A DNA stretch of 64,000 nt from Rhizobium vallis (lineage in GTDB: Bacteria; Pseudomonadota; Alphaproteobacteria; Rhizobiales; Rhizobiaceae), in assembly GCF_003985155.1 (NCBI RefSeq), contig NZ_ML133690.1, forward strand, positions 62,001-126,000. The letters run 5' to 3'. Each line of letters begins with the position of its first letter. The first letter of the stretch is position 1. A model generated the notes under the pieces. The model was not told the origin of the DNA. It was given only the letters and a program-made list of their open reading frames with translations, and did not search any database. Positions 8,640 to 16,400 of the stretch are shown piece by piece. The translations under genes and the position numbers were made by a program.

Positions 8640-9347
8640 ATGTCCTTCTGGGAAAAACTGTTGAATGCCATTGGCAATACCGCGGGCAATGCGCTCTCCG
8701 CGGTGGTCGAGGCTATCCGCACGGTTTTCGAAGGCGATCCGGAGACACGGCGCAAGGTGGCGTTCTCCGTGGCGATCATCGCGCTTTCGGCCAAGATGGC
8801 CAAGGCCGACGGTATCGTCAGCGAGAAGGAGGTCGAGGCCTTCCGCGAAATCTTCGAATTTCCGGCGGATCAAGCGAAGAACGTCGCCAGGCTCTATAAT
8901 CTCGCGCGCCAGGACGTCGCCGGCTATGAGGCCTATGCCGAGCGGCTTTCTTCGCTCTGCGTCACCTGCGCGGCCAATTGCCCGGTGCTCGAAGACGTGC
9001 TCGACGGCCTGTTCCACATCGCCAAGGCCGATGGGCTGGTCCACGAGAAGGAATTGAATTTCCTGCGTCATATCGCCGAGATCTTCCAGATGAGCGAGAC
9101 CCGCTTCGAGCAGATCGCCGCCCGCCACGTCTTTTCCGGCGGCGATCCCTACAAGGTGCTCGGCGTGTCGCCGTCGGACGATTTCATGACGATCCGCCGC
9201 CGCTACCATGGCCTCGTCAGCGAGCATCATCCCGACCGTCTGGTCTCGCGCGGCGTGCCCAAGGAGTTCCATGTGATCGCCAACGAGCGCATGGCGGCAC
9301 TGAATGCGGCCTATGCGGCGATCGAGAAGGAACGCCGCGCCGCATGA
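8640..9347 (+). CDS. TerB-domain and C-terminal J-domain protein, DjlA-like
   Basis: The 235-residue protein has an amphipathic N-terminus, an all-helical TerB/DjlA domain (about 40-155, with KADGIVSEKE and the echo KADGLVHEKE) and a C-terminal DnaJ domain (169-233) with HPD at 197-199. The J domain should stimulate an Hsp70 (DnaK) ATPase. Unlike E. coli DjlA there is no obvious transmembrane segment. I chose the ATG at 8640 because SFWEKLL is the usual family start. The stop overlaps the next start by 4 bases (ATGA), so it is coupled to the amidase gene. Confidence 0.87.
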   Translation: MSFWEKLLNAIGNTAGNALSAVVEAIRTVFEGDPETRRKVAFSVAIIALSAKMAKADGIVSEKEVEAFREIFEFPADQAKNVARLYNLARQDVAGYEAYAERLSSLCVTCAANCPVLEDVLDGLFHIAKADGLVHEKELNFLRHIAEIFQMSETRFEQIAARHVFSGGDPYKVLGVSPSDDFMTIRRRYHGLVSEHHPDRLVSRGVPKEFHVIANERMAALNAAYAAIEKERRAA

Positions 9348-10105
9348 CCTCTTTCGAGGCCGATTACCAGGGCGCATCCGTGCGTCCGTCGCCGAACCAC
9401 GGCGAGCGGGCAGACGGGCGTCATCCCGATATGATCCTGCTGCACTATACCGGCATGCCGACGCCAGAAGGTGCACTCGACTGGCTCTGTCGCGCCGAGA
9501 GCCAGGTTTCCAGCCACTATTTCGTGCATGAGAACGGCGAGGTGGTGCAGCTCGTGCCGGAAGCGCGGCGCGCCTGGCACGCGGGCAGGAGCAGCTGGCA
9601 CGGCGAGACGGATATCAATTCGCTGTCGATCGGCATCGAGATCGCCAATACAGGTCATCCCGGCGGACTTCCCGACTATCCGAAAGAACAGATCGCGGCG
9701 GTGATCGAATTGTGTCGCGACTGTGTCAAACGTTGGTCGATCGCGCCGGAACGGGTGCTCGGCCACTCCGATGTCGCCCCGGTCCGCAAGGTCGATCCGG
9801 GCGAGAAATTTCCCTGGGGCGAGCTTCACCGGGCCGGCGTCGGGCACTGGGTCGAGCCGGCAAGGATCACCGGCGGGCGCTTCTTCCAGCGTGGCGATGC
9901 GGGCCAGCCGGTCGAAGCGCTGCAATCGATGCTGTCGCTCTATGGCTACGGCACTGAAATCACAGGCGAATTCTCCGAGAAGACGGCCGGCGACGTGGAA
10001 GCCTTCCAGCGCCATTTCCGCCCCGAACGGGTGGACGGGATTGCCGATTTCTCGACCATCGACACGCTGCACCGGCTGCTTCAGGCGCTGCCGCGTTATT
10101 CCTGA
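9344..10105 (+). CDS. N-acetylmuramoyl-L-alanine amidase, AmpD/AmiD-like
   Basis: The enzyme cuts the amide bond between MurNAc and the stem peptide. The 253-residue protein has an Amidase_2 domain with the zinc ligands H34 (LLHYTG), H141 (LGHSDV) and D151 (KVDPG), and the catalytic Glu E99 in IGIEIAN. A C-terminal peptidoglycan-binding domain (about 175-245, with RGDAGQPVEALQSML) follows. No signal peptide is visible, so it may act on cytoplasmic anhydromuropeptides like AmpD, although the binding domain recalls AmiD. Its start overlaps the stop of the DjlA-like gene (ATGA). Confidence 0.9.
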   Translation: MTSFEADYQGASVRPSPNHGERADGRHPDMILLHYTGMPTPEGALDWLCRAESQVSSHYFVHENGEVVQLVPEARRAWHAGRSSWHGETDINSLSIGIEIANTGHPGGLPDYPKEQIAAVIELCRDCVKRWSIAPERVLGHSDVAPVRKVDPGEKFPWGELHRAGVGHWVEPARITGGRFFQRGDAGQPVEALQSMLSLYGYGTEITGEFSEKTAGDVEAFQRHFRPERVDGIADFSTIDTLHRLLQALPRYS

Positions 10106-10366
10106 CGGCAGGAGCGGGATTTCCCGGCAGTTTTCCCGTAGCCGGCGAGAAATCTGCCGCGCCACATCATTTCCCTATTATCTCCTCATTGCGATGGTCT
10201 AAGGACGCCCGCTGAACAGCGCTCACGGCTGGTTTCAAGTGTAATTGTGAGCGCTAAATGAAACGATAAGAATTGCTGCGGACGCGATCAGTTCTTGATT
10301 GCGTATGACCGGATGACGGCGAGGCGCGCAGTCCTGCAATTCTTTGGGTCGGAGTGAACAGACTAT

Positions 10367-10894
10367 ATGAAGAATTTGATTATTGGTGCTGCGGCGTGCT
10401 TCGGCATGCTGCTGGCAGGGTATAACTTTGCCTCGGCGAATGATGACTGGGGTGTCAGGGCGCAAACCATCTCGCTGAAAACAGTCGATCGCCAGAGCGG
10501 CTATGCCATGCCGGACTTCTCCACCGCCGTTCCCTATGCCGCGCTGATCAATAAATATGCCGCTCAATACGACGTGCCCGTCGCGCTCGCCCAGGCCGTC
10601 ATTCGTGTCGAGAGCAATTTCAATCCGAAAGCACGCGGCAGCGCCGGCGAAATCGGCCTGATGCAGATCAAGCCGGCAACAGCCAGGATGATGGGATATG
10701 CCGGCACGCGCAAAGGCCTGTTCGATCCCGAAACCAATATCAAATACGGCATGAAATATCTGGCGGCCGCCCATGAGCTCGGTGGCGGGGAGACTTGCAA
10801 CACGATCCTCAAATACAATGCCGGCCATGCCGCAACGCGCATGAACCCGGTGTCGAAGACCTATTGCGGCAAGGTCCTGGCGATGATCGACTGA
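10367..10894 (+). CDS. SLT-domain lytic transglycosylase, secreted
   Basis: This 175-residue protein has a signal peptide (about 1-24, cleavage near ASA) and one SLT domain. The likely catalytic Glu is E82 in RVESNFNPKA, with GEIGLMQIKPATARMMGY and PETNIKYGMKYL following. It resembles the C-terminal domain of the lipoprotein at 5308 but lacks the lipobox and linker, so it is probably soluble in the periplasm or exported. The 260 bases upstream hold no other gene. Confidence 0.88.
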   Translation: MKNLIIGAAACFGMLLAGYNFASANDDWGVRAQTISLKTVDRQSGYAMPDFSTAVPYAALINKYAAQYDVPVALAQAVIRVESNFNPKARGSAGEIGLMQIKPATARMMGYAGTRKGLFDPETNIKYGMKYLAAAHELGGGETCNTILKYNAGHAATRMNPVSKTYCGKVLAMID

Positions 10895-11012
10895 GCACGG
10901 CGAGGCGCGTCCGGGCAAGATGCTCTTGCGGCAATTTTGCGATATGAATCAGCGCGCTTGCCATGATATCCCAGCTTGAAACGAGGTGGACCGCCTCGCA
11001 ACGAGGTGGGAT

Positions 11013-12197
11013 ATGGCAGTCGATTTCAGGTTCATCGTCATCGGGCGCGGCATGATGGGGTCCGCCGCCGCGCGGCATCTCTCCTCGATGGCCGACGGCA
11101 TCGCGCTGATCGGCCCGCGCGAGCCGGAGGAGCGCAAGGCCCATCACGGCGTCTTCGCCAGCCACTATGACGAAGCGCGCATCGCCCGCACCTTCGATGC
11201 CAATCTGGCCTGGGGAACCTTCGCCGCCCGCGCACTCGACCGTTACAGCCAGATCGAGGCAGAGAGCGGCATTTCCTTTTATTCCGAGGTCGGCTGCCTC
11301 TATGTCGGTCCCCAGAAGGCGGAACAGGACTTTTTTCGCAGCGCCGTAGCCGTCAGCCGGACGCTCGGCAGCGATATCGAGGCCATCGCGCCTGATGACC
11401 TCGGCCGGCGTTTTCCCTATCTCACCGTCGATCCCGATTTCGCAGGATATTTCGAGCGCAAGCGCGCCGGGCATATCAACCCGCGGGCGCTGGTGCGGGC
11501 GCAGGCGCGCCTTGCCGAACGGGGCGGCGTCTCCCTGATCGAGGAAACCGTGACATCGGTGCGCGACGCCGGTTCGCATGTCGAGGTGACGGCTGGCGGC
11601 AGAAACTACAGTGCCGAGCGCGTCTTGGTCGCGGCCGGCGGCTTCAGCAATTTCCATACCCTGCTGCCGCGCCCTGTCGATACCAGGGTCGTGGGGCGCA
11701 CGGTCGTCTTCTACGAAATGGGCGAGCGCGAGATGGCGATCTTCGGCGATATGCCGTCGACCATCGTGCTTGGCGATCGGGAGGAGGACCACATCTATAT
11801 TCTGCCGCCGGTGCGTTATCCCGACGGCAAGACCTATCTGAAGCTTGGCGGCGATACCGAGACGCTTTCCTTCCAGAAGCTGGAGGATGCCGGCGCATGG
11901 TTCCGATCCGACGGGAATGCGGCCGAGCGCGATCATCTCTGGCGCATCGCCCTGCAATTGATGCCGGAGCTTGCCGGCTGCCCGGTTACCTCGGGCCCGT
12001 GCGTGGCGAATTTCACGCCGACCGGTTATCCCTATATCGGCTTCACGCAGTCGCCGCGCATCGGCGTGCTCACCGGCGGCAATTTCGTCGCGGCCAAATC
12101 CTCCGACGAACTCGGGCGCCTCGGCGCCGTGCTTCTGGCGGAAGGACGGCTCGGGGATGAGGATTTCGGCCGCGAGTTGACGCCGATTTTCGCCTAA
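11013..12197 (+). CDS. FAD-dependent oxidoreductase of the DAO family (tandem copy A)
   Basis: The 394-residue protein belongs to the D-amino-acid oxidase / sarcosine oxidase-like flavoproteins. The dinucleotide-binding motif GRGMMGSAAARHL begins at residue 11, and a C-terminal FAD/substrate region with NFTPTGYPYIG and AAKSSDELGRLGA follows. It is a close paralogue of the next gene, and the conserved block FASHYDE occurs in both. I chose the ATG at 11013, after the AGGTGGG site. A 10-base repeat (AACGAGGTGG) occurs twice just upstream, at about 10979 and 11000. The substrate is unknown; N-methyl amino acids or other amines are typical of the family. Confidence 0.82.
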   Translation: MAVDFRFIVIGRGMMGSAAARHLSSMADGIALIGPREPEERKAHHGVFASHYDEARIARTFDANLAWGTFAARALDRYSQIEAESGISFYSEVGCLYVGPQKAEQDFFRSAVAVSRTLGSDIEAIAPDDLGRRFPYLTVDPDFAGYFERKRAGHINPRALVRAQARLAERGGVSLIEETVTSVRDAGSHVEVTAGGRNYSAERVLVAAGGFSNFHTLLPRPVDTRVVGRTVVFYEMGEREMAIFGDMPSTIVLGDREEDHIYILPPVRYPDGKTYLKLGGDTETLSFQKLEDAGAWFRSDGNAAERDHLWRIALQLMPELAGCPVTSGPCVANFTPTGYPYIGFTQSPRIGVLTGGNFVAAKSSDELGRLGAVLLAEGRLGDEDFGRELTPIFA

Positions 12198-12322
12198 AGC
12201 GCGTCGCGATCTTTCAGATTCGCTCCTTGCGCTTTAGCTCTTTGTTTTTACGCATGTCTCGGCAAGAGCGTTTCACGCTTTGCCTGGCAAAACCGCTGCA
12301 CACTTTTGCGCGACCTGCTTTA
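12195..12322. repeat. RIME-like intergenic repeat with inverted ends
   Basis: This 128-bp element fills nearly the whole gap between the tandem oxidoreductase genes. The ends TAAAGCGCGTCGCG (12195-12208) and CGCGACCTGCTTTA (12309-12322) are inverted copies matching at 12 of 14 positions. The left part also forms its own hairpin, TAAAGCGC with GCGCTTTA (12229-12236), followed by a T-rich stretch. The left end contains the TAA stop of copy A, and the right end abuts the ribosome site of copy B. From memory it resembles the abundant Rhizobium intergenic mosaic elements; that match is not verified. Confidence 0.62.
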
Positions 12323-12335
12323 AGAGGAAAAGACG

Positions 12336-13511
12336 ATGGCAGTCGATTTCAAATATATCGTCGTCGGCCGCGGGCTGATGGGAGCCGCCGCCGCGCGGCA
12401 TCTGGCGCGCCAAGCCGATGGCGTGGCGGTCATCGGCCCGGACGAGCCTGATGATCGCAGGACGCATCAGGGCGTCTTTGCCAGCCACTATGATGAGGGC
12501 CGCATCACCCGCACCATCGATCCCGACCGCAACTGGGCGCTGCTCGCCAATCGCTCGATCGGCCGCTACGGCGAGATCGCGCGCGAGAGCGGTATCGATT
12601 TCTATCGCGAGGTCGGCTGCGTCGTCGTCGCGCCTGATGGAAGCGATTATCTCGAGAGAACGCGGCAGGCGGCCATTTCGCTCGGCGTCGAGACCCGACT
12701 TCTCGGTGAGGATGGGCTGAAAGCCGATTTTCCCTTCTTCGCCTTTCCCCATGATGGCGCCGGAGTCTTCGAGGCGAGGGGCGCCGGACATATCAGTCCG
12801 CGCAAGCTGGTCAAAGCGCAATCGCTGCTGGCGGAAAAGGCAGGCGCTGCCGTCATCCCGGACCATGTCGTCTCGATCCGCGAGGAGGGCGGGCTTGCGG
12901 TCGTCACGACATCGGGCGGTCTGACCTATCGTGCTGAAAAAGTGCTATTGGCGGCGGGCGGATTTTCCATTGCGGAGAATCTGTTGCCGCGGCCGGTTGC
13001 CATGACGGTTTATGCCCGGACGGTGGCGCTGTTTGAGGTAAGCGAGGCCGATGCGGCGCGCCTTGCCGGGATGCCGTCGCTCATTCTCGATACACCCGAC
13101 ATTCATATCTATCTGCTGCCGCCGATCCGTTATCCCGACGGCAAGTTCTACCTGAAGATCGGCGGCGATCCCGACGATGTCACGCTCGGCAACGATGCTG
13201 AGATGCGGGCTTGGTTCGGGACCGAAGGACGCGAGATCGTGCGCGAGCATCTGCAGCGCATCGTTGCGGGCCTCGTGCCGGATCTGACGCCGCTTTCGGT
13301 TTCGACGGCCGCCTGCGTCGTCTCGTTTACGCAAAGCGGCTATCCGATGATCGGCTATACCTCGTCGCCCGCAATCGCCGTCCTGACCGGGTGCGCCGGC
13401 ACCTCGGCCAAGAGCTCGGACGAAATCGGCAGACTCGGAGCCGAGCTGCTTTTGTCGGGCAGAATCAGCGAACAGGGCTACTCCACGGATTTCACACCGC
13501 AATTTCGCTAA
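12336..13511 (+). CDS. FAD-dependent oxidoreductase of the DAO family (tandem copy B)
   Basis: The 391-residue paralogue of the preceding gene starts MAVDFKYIVVGRGLMGAAAA with the FAD-binding motif at 11-16. It shares the block FASHYDEGRITRT, the mid-protein RYPDGKFYLKIGGD and the C-terminal TQSGYPMIGYT and SAKSSDEIGRLGAELL. The two proteins are similar along their full length, so this is a tandem gene duplication. GAGGAAAAG lies upstream of the ATG. Both probably oxidise related amines or amino acids; whether they work singly or as a pair is unknown. The RNase P RNA gene follows 45 bp downstream. Confidence 0.82.
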   Translation: MAVDFKYIVVGRGLMGAAAARHLARQADGVAVIGPDEPDDRRTHQGVFASHYDEGRITRTIDPDRNWALLANRSIGRYGEIARESGIDFYREVGCVVVAPDGSDYLERTRQAAISLGVETRLLGEDGLKADFPFFAFPHDGAGVFEARGAGHISPRKLVKAQSLLAEKAGAAVIPDHVVSIREEGGLAVVTTSGGLTYRAEKVLLAAGGFSIAENLLPRPVAMTVYARTVALFEVSEADAARLAGMPSLILDTPDIHIYLLPPIRYPDGKFYLKIGGDPDDVTLGNDAEMRAWFGTEGREIVREHLQRIVAGLVPDLTPLSVSTAACVVSFTQSGYPMIGYTSSPAIAVLTGCAGTSAKSSDEIGRLGAELLLSGRISEQGYSTDFTPQFR

Positions 13512-13556
13512 GCCATATCGCTTATTTCGATAGCAATTGCGATCTCTCTCGTTTAT

Positions 13557-13966
13557 GGGAGCCCTGCCAGTTGGCCGGGCAGCCGCGCTTTACCAATGCC
13601 GAAAGGCGGTAGGGTGAGGAAAGTCCGGGCTCCACGGAAACACGGTGCCGGATAACGTCCGGCGAGGGCGACCTCAGGGAAAGTGCCACAGAAAGCAAAC
13701 CGCCTGTCATGACAGGTAAGGGTGAAAGGGTGGGGTAAGAGCCCACCGCATCTCCGGCAACGGAAATGGCACGGTAAACCCCACCGGGAGCAAGACCGAA
13801 TAGGGATGACGCGGCGGGCCGAAAGGCCTTCCGGCTGGTTTCCAGGCCAGTCATCCGGGTGGGTTGCGAGAGGCAGCGTGCGAACGCTGTCCCAGAGGAA
13901 TGGCTGCCACGTTCCGGTTCACGCCGGAGCCATACAGAACCCGGCTTACAGGCCAACTGGCGATTA
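13557..13966 (+). ncRNA. rnpB: RNase P RNA, bacterial type A
   Basis: This is the catalytic RNA of ribonuclease P, which trims tRNA 5 prime leaders. The P1 stem is a perfect 11-bp match, GCCAGTTGGCC (13566-13576) with GGCCAACTGGC (13951-13961). The universally conserved GAGGAAAGTCCGGGCTCC block follows, then the J-region ACAGAAA near 13688-13694 and the GACCGAATAGGGATGACG segment typical of alphaproteobacterial RNase P. The gene-like reading frames across this stretch are shadows. Exact ends are estimated from P1. Confidence 0.96.
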
Positions 13967-14116
13967 ACTTTTGTGGCGAGGTAGATCCTGTTTTCAAGGA
14001 TCGTTTTCCAGGCAAGTCACTGAAATCGAAAGTTTTCAAGCGGATGCTGATTCGCCTTCCGGCGCAAAATTCATTTTGCGAAAGCACCGCTCTGCGCCAC
14101 TTGTGAGATGGCGATC

Positions 14117-14131
14117 CTAACCCTTTGTTAA
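14117..14131. promoter_or_regulatory. CtrA-like site upstream of the dcw cluster
   Basis: The sequence CTAA, 7 bases, TTAA matches 7 of the 8 fixed positions of the CtrA consensus TTAA-N7-TTAA. A GATTC (CcrM GANTC) methylation site lies nearby at 14049-14053. CtrA controls division genes in Caulobacter. Such AT-rich matches can arise by chance. Confidence 0.3.
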
Positions 14132-14180
14132 ACTTAACGGCTTATAAATTTTTGATCATGCGTCCATTTCAAAATGGGCG

Positions 14181-14217
14181 TATCCCATTGACGCCCATAT
14201 GGTCCCATGCTATCCCA
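14181..14217. promoter_or_regulatory. MraZ operator overlapping the probable mraZ promoter
   Basis: Four CCCA boxes occur at 14184, 14194, 14204 and 14214, exactly 10 bp apart. On the minus strand these are TGGGN repeats with 5-base spacers, the arrangement bound by E. coli MraZ. They overlap a plausible sigma-70 promoter: TTGACG at 14188-14193, a 17-base spacer, TATCCC at 14211-14216. Binding here should block the polymerase, so the site probably gives MraZ autorepression of the whole cluster. An inverted pair, ATGGGCGT (14174) and ACGCCCAT (14191), also frames the first box. Confidence 0.72.
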
Positions 14218-14390
14218 AATGCGCACTGCACCGGGGCAATCATCTGCCCATTCATCGCAAAGCAAAGGCGTTTTCCTCTATGGAAGCGTCGGACGGGTTT
14301 TTGCTCATCCGGCTTGCGAAGCTGTGCCTGATATTGGGAGTTTCGGGCGTCTTTTGGTCCGGATCCCTGCGGGAACGGATGTTTCGTGTC

Positions 14391-14828
14391 ATGAGCCGCT
14401 TCCTTTCGAATGCGACCAACAGGATCGATGCCAAGGGCAGGGTTTCCGTGCCGTCGGCGTTTCGTTCCGTACTGGCGCAGCGCAACGTCCAGGAGCTCTA
14501 TTGCTTTCAGGACTTTGTGTTTCCGGCGATCAGCGTCGGCGGTCCGGATCTTCTCGAAAGGTTCGAACGGCAGATTGCAGCGGAAGATCCGTTTTCGCCG
14601 GATGCAAACGAGATGTCGCTTCTGATCCACGGAGGCGGTGTTTTCATGAAGCTCGACGCCGAGGGGCGGTTGATGGTCACGGATTTCATTCGTGGCTTTA
14701 CCGGCATCTCGGACGAAGTGACCTTCGTTGGTCGGGCGGATCATTTTCAGCTCTGGCAGCCGCAGGCTTTTGTGGCGGCGCAGGCGCAGGCACGAGGGGA
14801 GCGCAAGCTGGCGGGCAAGCGTTCCTGA
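14391..14828 (+). CDS. mraZ: transcriptional regulator MraZ
   Basis: MraZ is the DNA-binding regulator encoded first in dcw clusters. It forms ring-shaped oligomers from two AbrB/SpoVT-like folds per chain. The 145-residue protein shows both DxxxR elements: [12 protein letters not shown] near the N-terminus and [10 protein letters not shown] in the second half. I chose the ATG at 14391 ([11 protein letters not shown]). An in-frame ATG at 14379 adds four residues and has GGGAACGG just before it, so it remains possible. rsmH follows after 17 bases. Confidence 0.93.
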   Translation: MSRFLSNATNRIDAKGRVSVPSAFRSVLAQRNVQELYCFQDFVFPAISVGGPDLLERFERQIAAEDPFSPDANEMSLLIHGGGVFMKLDAEGRLMVTDFIRGFTGISDEVTFVGRADHFQLWQPQAFVAAQAQARGERKLAGKRS

Positions 14829-14845
14829 AAGGACGAGGGAACGGA

Positions 14846-15871
14846 ATGGCGGCGAATCCTGGCGGAGGTTCAACTGATGCCGGTGGCGGACCGGTTCGCC
14901 ACATTCCTGTTCTTCTTGAGGAAGTCCTTGCGGCGCTCGCGCCCGCATCTGGCAAGCTCATCCTCGACGGCACGTTCGGCGCGGGCGGCTACAGCTCGGC
15001 CATTCTTGCCGCCGGCGCCGAGGTGATCGCGCTCGATCGCGACCCCAGTGCGATTGCGGCGGGCCAGGCAATGGTCGCCGCCCATGCTGGTCGCCTCAGA
15101 CTTGTTCATTCGCAATTCTCGCATCTTGCCGATCATGCGCCGCAAGCCGGGCTCGATGGTGTCGTGCTCGATATCGGCGTTTCCTCCATGCAGATCGACG
15201 AGCCCGAGCGCGGCTTCTCCTTTCAGAAGAGCGGGCCGCTCGACATGCGCATGTCGGCGGAGGGCGTTTCGGCCGCCGATGTCGTCAATCGCGCCAAGGT
15301 CGCCGATCTCATCCGCATCTTCCATTTTCTCGGCGAGGAAGACCAGTCGCCGCGCATCGCGCATGCGATCGAAAAGCGCCGCGAGGAAAAGCCGTTCGAA
15401 ACGACGCGCGATCTCGCCGGCCTCATCGAACTCGTTACCCCACGCAAGATGAAAGACAAGATCCATCCGGCAACGCGTGTCTTCCAGGCTCTGCGCATCT
15501 TCGTCAATGACGAGCTCGGCGAGTTGGCCCAGGCGCTGTTTGCGGCGGAGCGGGCGCTGAAGCCCGGCGGGCGGCTCGTCGTCGTCACTTTTCATTCGCT
15601 GGAAGACCGCATCGTCAAGAAATTCTTCTCCGACCGCGCCGGCAAGGCGTCGGGGTCGCGGCACCTGCCGGTCGCTCATGAGCGGGCGGCAACCTTTACG
15701 GCGATCGGCAAGGCGATGGTTTCGGCAGGCGAGGCGGAAGCGCAGGCCAATCCGCGCGCCCGCTCCGCCAAGCTGCGCGCCGGCCTGAGGACGGACGCCG
15801 CCGCCGAGGCCGCCGATATGTCGCTCTTCGGATTTCCCAATCTCGCCAGTCTCGGAAAGCTTGGAGGTTGA
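14846..15871 (+). CDS. rsmH: 16S rRNA (cytosine-1402 N4)-methyltransferase RsmH
   Basis: RsmH (MraW) methylates N4 of C1402 in the 16S rRNA P-site region using SAM. The 341-residue protein has [10 protein letters not shown] at the N-terminus, the SAM motif [12 protein letters not shown], the [12 protein letters not shown] block, and the C-terminal motif [16 protein letters not shown]. The length is slightly above the usual 310-320 because of Gly-rich and Ala-rich ends. The stop is separated from the ftsL start by one base, so ftsL translation probably depends on rsmH. Confidence 0.96.
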   Translation: MAANPGGGSTDAGGGPVRHIPVLLEEVLAALAPASGKLILDGTFGAGGYSSAILAAGAEVIALDRDPSAIAAGQAMVAAHAGRLRLVHSQFSHLADHAPQAGLDGVVLDIGVSSMQIDEPERGFSFQKSGPLDMRMSAEGVSAADVVNRAKVADLIRIFHFLGEEDQSPRIAHAIEKRREEKPFETTRDLAGLIELVTPRKMKDKIHPATRVFQALRIFVNDELGELAQALFAAERALKPGGRLVVVTFHSLEDRIVKKFFSDRAGKASGSRHLPVAHERAATFTAIGKAMVSAGEAEAQANPRARSAKLRAGLRTDAAAEAADMSLFGFPNLASLGKLGG

Positions 15872-15872
15872 T

Positions 15873-16400
15873 ATGCTGAAAACGTTCGATCTCGTGCTTA
15901 TCGGCGTGATGACGGCAGCTGCCGCCGTCACCTACACGATCAAGCATCGCGCCGAATTGAAGCTCGAGGAGGTTCATCGCCTCGAAGCCGAGATCAAGCT
16001 CGAGAAGGATACGATCGACCTTCTCAAGGCTGACTGGGCGCTGCAATCGCAGCCGAACCGGCTGGAGCGGCTGGTCAAGTCCTATAATGACGAACTGCAG
16101 CTGCAGCCGACGGAATCGACGGCGCTCGTGCATGCCAAGGAATTGCCGATGCTGAAATCCGAGGTTCCCGTGCCTGATGTGACGGAGGCCAAGGCCGGCG
16201 GCGCGGCCGCGGCCAAGGGCGCGACCGTTGCCAGCGCCAAAGGCGCGACCGGCTCCAAGGGGCAACCCGTTCCGACGCCTGCGCAGCGCGGCGCAGTGGA
16301 TGCGCGCGGGGCCGTTGATCCGCATGGCGTGGTGGAGCCCGGCGGCGGGGCGGAGGATGACGCAGACGCAGACGAGATCGAAACGGGGTCGGTGGAATAA
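15873..16400 (+). CDS. ftsL: cell division protein FtsL
   Basis: This is a small bitopic divisome protein that joins FtsB and FtsQ and helps activate FtsWI. The 175-residue product has one N-terminal membrane helix (about 5-23) and a periplasmic coiled coil (about 29-75, LKLEEVHRLEAEIKLEK), then a long Ala/Gly/Pro-rich tail ending in acidic residues. That tail makes it longer than E. coli FtsL (121 aa). GGAGG precedes the ATG at 15873. Its TAA stop overlaps the ftsI start as TAATG. The family is weakly conserved, so the call rests partly on position between rsmH and ftsI. Confidence 0.88.
   Translation: MLKTFDLVLIGVMTAAAAVTYTIKHRAELKLEEVHRLEAEIKLEKDTIDLLKADWALQSQPNRLERLVKSYNDELQLQPTESTALVHAKELPMLKSEVPVPDVTEAKAGGAAAAKGATVASAKGATGSKGQPVPTPAQRGAVDARGAVDPHGVVEPGGGAEDDADADEIETGSVE

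Noticed and set aside
13522..13956. 144-codon minus-strand frame
   Set aside because: It is antisense to the RNase P RNA, whose P1 stem and conserved blocks are clear.
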